Shown here in pieces: positions 43,825-46,787 of a stretch of 46,787 nt of DNA. The stretch is taken from NCBI GenBank assembly GCA_947478805.1, contig CANJXQ010000016.1, forward strand, positions 1 through 46,787, in the 5' to 3' direction. Positions within the stretch are counted from its first letter, which is position 1; each line of letters begins with the position of its first letter. The position numbers were made by a program, and so were the translations under genes. A model generated the notes under the pieces. The model was not told the DNA's origin. It worked only from the letters and a program-made list of their open reading frames with translations, and did no database searches. This stretch comes from Betaproteobacteria bacterium (lineage in GTDB: Bacteria; Pseudomonadota; Gammaproteobacteria; Burkholderiales; SG8-39).

Positions 43825-44814
43825 GTGACAAACGCAGAACCGGGCGGCATGAATAGCGGGCGGATGTTTGCCTTCGCCGCGTACGAGACAACCGATGCGC
43901 AGCAACACAGCACTGCTATCTCGGAGTGCCATCACGTTTACGAGCAGGTAGAGCGGGGGCCGTTTCGAGGCCGGATCACGGAACTGTTGCTGGATTCCAT
44001 TCACATACTGCGCGACCAAGTGTTCAGTCCTCACGGATATGTAGGGGCGTCCTGGACCGGCTCGCAGGTCTTCTTCTCATTCTTGCCGTCTGCTGGCACC
44101 GCCTATTGCCACGGTCGTGAGGTTTGCGGGAACACGATTCTCAAGTATCCCAGTAATCACCTCTGCCGGGCGTATTCCAGTGGATCCATCGATTGCTTGG
44201 CCGTCTCCGTGCGCGACGATGCAATTGCGGCAGAATCGTTCCAGTTGACCGGCCAGGAGATCTCGCCCGATCTGCTGCGCCGGGTGATCTACGTGCCGCA
44301 CGAAGAGATGGCGGCGCGATTCCAGCATTGTGCTATGGACTTGCTGAACCAGGCGGCCTTAACCCCGAGCCTATTGGACGACGCCAACTGGCAGCAGGGC
44401 GCGAAGCAGAGCGTCATTCAAATGTTGCTCGACGTTGTCCAGCATGGGATATCTTCGGCGCAGAAACTGCCTCCGCCGTCGACGCGTGCATACGTGGTCG
44501 ACAAGGCGATTGAGTACATGAGGGAAAACATTGCGAGCCCTCCGGTTCTTTCTGACATCTGTCGAACTGTCCGGGTTTCGCCCCGCACGCTCCGTTACAG
44601 TTTCGAAGAGATTCTTGGCGTGTCGCCTGTCCATTATCTACTGTCGCTGCGCCTACGGCGCGTTCGCGATGAACTGCTCGATGGCAGGGGTGAAAATGGC
44701 ATCTACCGAGTTGCGCAGAGCTACGGATTTTGTCACATGGGGCGCTTCGCGCTATTCTATAAGCAGGCGTTCGGGGAGCTTCCATCCGACACTTGCCGAT
44801 TGGCCGCGTCGTAA
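43825..44814 (+). CDS. AraC/XylS-family transcriptional regulator
   Basis: The product is about 329 aa from a GTG at 43825 preceded by a G-rich stretch; an ATG at 43849 is an alternative. The N-terminal 200 residues form an AraC-binding-like sensor domain as in XylS, BenR and FeaR. The C-terminal 100 carry the two helix-turn-helix units: YMRENIASPPVLSDICRTVR with VSPRTLRYSFEEILGVSP, then RVAQSYGFCHMGRFALFYKQAFG. FeaR-type proteins activate amine oxidation genes in enterobacteria. It is divergent from the amine dehydrogenase operon and is the best candidate for recognising the TTGCCR-N4-CGGMYA boxes. No plus-facing box precedes it, so it may not activate itself. Confidence 0.87.
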   Translation: MTNAEPGGMNSGRMFAFAAYETTDAQQHSTAISECHHVYEQVERGPFRGRITELLLDSIHILRDQVFSPHGYVGASWTGSQVFFSFLPSAGTAYCHGREVCGNTILKYPSNHLCRAYSSGSIDCLAVSVRDDAIAAESFQLTGQEISPDLLRRVIYVPHEEMAARFQHCAMDLLNQAALTPSLLDDANWQQGAKQSVIQMLLDVVQHGISSAQKLPPPSTRAYVVDKAIEYMRENIASPPVLSDICRTVRVSPRTLRYSFEEILGVSPVHYLLSLRLRRVRDELLDGRGENGIYRVAQSYGFCHMGRFALFYKQAFGELPSDTCRLAAS

Positions 44815-44840
44815 ATGCGTCCCGTGCCGCGAAGCATGTC

Positions 44841-44882
44841 GCGCGGTCTACTTGCGTTGTCCTAACGGGGACGAAACCGCGC
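44841..44882. terminator. Possible bidirectional terminator hairpin
   Basis: GCGCGGT (44841-44847) pairs with ACCGCGC (44876-44882), with an inner GTCC/GGAC stem in the loop. It lies between the convergent regulator and SDR genes. There is no U tract, so it may act only with Rho or not at all. Confidence 0.3.
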
Positions 44883-44898
44883 GCGGTCGATCTGAAAT

Positions 44899-45828
44899 CT
44901 AGCTGCCACTGCTGAAGTTGACACCGGCGACAGCAGCGGACCTAGTCACAAACTTGTTCACTTGTTGTCCGCCGTCGAGGTAGAGCTGCTCACCGGTTGG
45001 GTCAGAGAGTGCTTCGAAGCTTGCAGACAATCCTTCTGCACTGCAGTCCGCCCCTGATAGGTGAACTCCGACGGTTTCCCGTATGTAGGTTCGAGAGAAA
45101 CCCCCTGCAGTCGCATTCAGGATCACGCGATTCGGCGCAGCCTCGCTGGCAAGAAAAACTGCTGCAGGCGCTACGGATTCGGGCGTCATCAGCGCGACTA
45201 TTGGCTTTGGTATAAGCGCTTCAGTCATACGTGTTGCAGCGCCGGGCCCGATCGCATTGACACGAATTCCGAACTTCGCGCCTTCAATGACCAATGTATT
45301 CATCAAACCAATGACTGCCATCTTCGCGGCTGCATAGTTAGCCTGACCGAAATTGCCGTACTGCCCCACAGACGAGGTCGTCATAACGATACGCCCGTAG
45401 TTTGATGCGCGCATGATAGGCCACACTGCGTGCGTGCAATTCACCGAACCCATTAGGTGAACTTCAATGACCTTACGAAAGTCGGCTAGCTTCATTTTGT
45501 GGAATGCCGCATCGCGCAGAATACCCGCATTGTTGATAAGAGCGTCGATTCGGCCCCATTTGTCGACCGCTTTTTCAACCATTGATTGTACCGATCCTTC
45601 GTCGGTTACATCCGCGCTATCTGCGATTGCTTGGCCGCCAAATGCCCGGATCTCAGCTGCTGTCGCCTCTGCAGCGCCGGATGATGCTGCCGAACCATCC
45701 ACGCTGCCGCCGAAATCGTTCACGACGACTCTCGCGCCACGGCGGGCGAGTTCAAGCGCATACGCGCGTCCGAGACCGGCCCCAGCCCCCGTGACAATCA
45801 CCACTCTATTCTCGAAAGAAATGTTCAT
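44899..45828 (-). CDS. SDR of the MFE-2/17-beta-HSD4 type
   Basis: The product is 309 aa from the ATG at 45828 with GAGG 5 bases upstream; a longer in-frame start at 45852 is less likely. It has TGAGAGLG near 13, VVVNDFGGSVDG, NNAGILRD, the catalytic Ser in MTTSSVGQYGN, and YAAAK. The long C-terminal extension is also seen in the SDR at 24.2 kb, to which it is clearly related. It probably oxidises a (3R)-hydroxyacyl-CoA or a bulky hydroxy compound. Unlike the other SDR it is not beside a MaoC-type gene. Confidence 0.83.
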   Translation of the reverse strand: MNISFENRVVIVTGAGAGLGRAYALELARRGARVVVNDFGGSVDGSAASSGAAEATAAEIRAFGGQAIADSADVTDEGSVQSMVEKAVDKWGRIDALINNAGILRDAAFHKMKLADFRKVIEVHLMGSVNCTHAVWPIMRASNYGRIVMTTSSVGQYGNFGQANYAAAKMAVIGLMNTLVIEGAKFGIRVNAIGPGAATRMTEALIPKPIVALMTPESVAPAAVFLASEAAPNRVILNATAGGFSRTYIRETVGVHLSGADCSAEGLSASFEALSDPTGEQLYLDGGQQVNKFVTRSAAVAGVNFSSGS

Positions 45829-45889
45829 GTCGGCCTCGCTGTCTTTGACCACTGGTGTTGGTGGGAACAGTAGTTCACTGTGGTCCGTG

Positions 45890-45933
45890 AATCTATCGGT
45901 TGAACAGTCAGGCTACATGTCCGGTAACGGCAA
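45890..45933 (-). promoter_or_regulatory. Box promoter for the SDR gene at 44.9-45.8 kb
   Basis: On the minus strand 45933-45918 reads TTGCCGTTACCGGACA, then a 22-base gap, then TAGATT at 45895-45890. The leader to the ATG at 45828 is about 55 bases. The 16-base box is identical to that of the mauE operon. Confidence 0.6.
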
Positions 45934-45959
45934 GGGGTGGTGTAGGCGCTGCAATGATG

Positions 45960-46200
45960 TGGCCGGGGCGTATTCCTAAACCGGCTGTGCGTGCTTTTTT
46001 TCCTATATTTTTTCGGCTCGGAGGCCCAGGGGAAACTGACCAAGATGCTAAATTGGTTGCTGATCGAGCCCGTACCGCGGTCTTTCGGTCCTGCGTGGGA
46101 TTCGTACCGCAGCGAGTTTTCGCACCGCCGAACAACGCCAAGTCATTCCGCAGTGGTGACCTGATTGTTGTTTTTTGGACCGTATGAAGTTTGGCAAGAT
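45960..46200. other. Non-coding stretch before the IS3 remnant
   Basis: I recognise no gene here. A frame on the minus strand stays open but has no family motif and no start signal. The sequence has short runs of T (46000-46010) that differ from the GC-rich surroundings. It may be IS-flanking debris. Confidence 0.35.
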
Positions 46201-46223
46201 GGCTCCCTGGACAGGAGGGAGTC

Positions 46224-46556
46224 ATGACGAAGGCGCGATTTTCGGAAGAGCAGATGGTGAAGATTCTGCGCGAGGCAGACGATTCGCCGGTGGCCGCAGT
46301 GGCCAAGAAGCAAGGGGTCTGTGACCAGACGATCTACCTTTGGCGCCGTCGTTTCGAGCAAATCGAGACGATGGACGTCCGCCGCCTGAAGGCTCTCCAG
46401 ATCGAGTACGCTCGTTTGTAAAAGATTGTGGTGGAACGGTATCTCGAGATTTAGGTGATCAAGGAGGTCGCCAAAAAAATAGTAAGCGCGTTCGTCTGGC
46501 TGCAGCAATTGGCGTTCGTCCAGAGCTGGGGTCTGTCGCTTCGCAGGGCGTGCGCA
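46224..46556 (+). mobile_element. Remnant of an IS3-family insertion sequence (OrfA and start of OrfB)
   Basis: An ATG at 46224 with GGAGG upstream starts MTKARFSEEQMVKILREADD and continues with GVCDQTIYLWRRRF, the helix-turn-helix OrfA of IS3-family transposases, about 65 aa to a TAA. Reading on in the same frame gives KIVVERYLEI, a stop, and VIKEVAKKI, so two nonsense codons split the leucine-zipper end of OrfA. LAFVQSWGLSLRRACA then resembles the first residues of OrfB. Similarity ends near 46556, where SDR-like sequence begins. The element is inactive, and I found no terminal inverted repeats. Confidence 0.65.
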
Positions 46557-46774
46557 ACCTACTGGACGTGCTGGTGCCAAACTCCAAGAGCGCACTGGGC
46601 GACGGCTGGGAGTCGATGGCCGCCAACCTGATTGCCGGCTACGGCACCATCCCGCTGGTCGGCACGGGCCTCGAGATTGCCGAGGCCATCGAGTTCCTGG
46701 TCCGCGCCGAGTGGGTGACAGGCGTCGGCCTCGAGGTCGACGGCGGCATTGGGCTGGGTGTGTCTAACTTCTAG
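46557..46774 (+). pseudogene. Second SDR 3' fragment, fused to the IS3 remnant
   Basis: After the IS remnant the frame reads LLDVLVPNSKSALGDGWESM, then IAGYGTIPLVGTGLEIAEAI and the same C-terminal end as at the left edge, stopping at TAG (46772-46774). There is no promoter, start or nucleotide-binding domain, so it is a truncated gene. The last 38 or so codons match 73-188 exactly; the codons before differ, so the two copies are separate SDR gene ends made identical by recent duplication or conversion. Confidence 0.6.
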
Positions 46775-46787
46775 CCGCTGCGGTTCC
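46659..46787 (+). repeat. Right copy of the terminal direct repeat
   Basis: Identical to 73-201 over all 129 bases up to the window edge and in the same orientation. It includes the SDR 3' end, stop, and the first bases leading into the IS91-like scrap in the left copy. Confidence 0.9.

Noticed and set aside
1069-45933. Reading the shared box as a symmetric TetR operator (TGCCG-N4-CGGCA)
   Set aside because: The left half is nearly always TTGCCR but the right half is mostly CGGAYA or CGGCTA rather than CGGCAA. Orientation follows the downstream gene and the distance to the -10 is fixed. That favours an asymmetric activator site, though a repressor is not excluded.
45908-46306. Open frame of 132 codons on the minus strand
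   Set aside because: It has no start signal or known motif and overlaps the SDR promoter and the IS3 remnant, so it is probably a chance frame in GC-rich DNA.

Overview
This window is accessory catabolic DNA from a Gram-negative bacterium, most likely a Pseudomonadota (gamma- or alphaproteobacterial type; the genus cannot be fixed from sequence alone). The evidence is a TonB-dependent receptor, periplasmic PQQ- and TTQ-dependent quinoproteins with c-type cytochromes, Tat and lipoprotein signals, and high GC throughout. There is no rRNA, tRNA, CRISPR array or obvious housekeeping gene.

Layout. 1-300: the 3' end of a short-chain dehydrogenase (SDR) gene joined to an IS91-family transposase scrap. 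0.45-6.2 kb: a SnoaL-like lipoprotein (minus), then a tight plus-strand operon of PQQ alcohol dehydrogenase, imine reductase, SnoaL-like protein, small membrane protein and NCS1 permease. 6.3-9.7 kb: acyl-CoA ligase, SDR, alpha/beta hydrolase. 9.7-15.4 kb: divergent SDR and second PQQ dehydrogenase, then a TonB receptor. 15.6-17.6 kb: a decayed SMP-30-like gene, a TetR regulator, and a scrapyard holding the decayed 5' end of an acyl-CoA dehydrogenase gene joined to the decayed 3' end of a PQQ dehydrogenase gene. 17.6-22 kb: MFS transporter, acyl-CoA dehydrogenase, and the large subunit of a TTQ amine dehydrogenase. 22-31.4 kb: acetoacetyl-CoA synthetase, an SDR/hydratase pair of MFE-2 type, MaoC plus CitE-like lyase, MarR, CaiB-type CoA-transferase, enoyl-CoA hydratase, thiolase. 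31.5-40.9 kb: a tandem-fused acyl-CoA dehydrogenase, enoyl-CoA hydratase, then an operon of acyl-CoA dehydrogenase, FadB-like bifunctional enzyme, thiolase and aldehyde dehydrogenase. 41-45.8 kb: diheme cytochrome c, TTQ amine dehydrogenase small subunit, MauD and MauE (minus), an AraC/XylS-type regulator and another SDR. 46.2 kb to the end: an IS3-family remnant fused to a second copy of the SDR 3' end, which repeats the left end exactly.

How it fits together (inference). The gene set looks like a complete route for a bulky, possibly cyclic or branched amine or amino-alcohol. Uptake would use the TonB receptor, NCS1 and MFS proteins. Periplasmic oxidation would use the PQQ dehydrogenases and the TTQ amine dehydrogenase with cytochrome c as acceptor. 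Cytosolic steps would be imine or carbonyl handling by the imine reductase, SDRs and aldehyde dehydrogenase, then CoA activation and beta-oxidation. The substrate is unknown.

The main discovery is regulatory. A 16-bp box, TTGCCR-N4-CGGMYA, lies in most intergenic promoter regions. In most cases it points in the direction of the downstream gene. In the best copies it sits 20-22 bp upstream of a -10-like hexamer (TAGATT, TAGAGT, TAGAAT, TAGCAT, TATAAA). That geometry is typical of AraC/XylS-type activator sites, so the AraC-family gene at 43.8 kb is the leading candidate regulator. The box also ties together the two subunits of the amine dehydrogenase, which are encoded about 20 kb apart.
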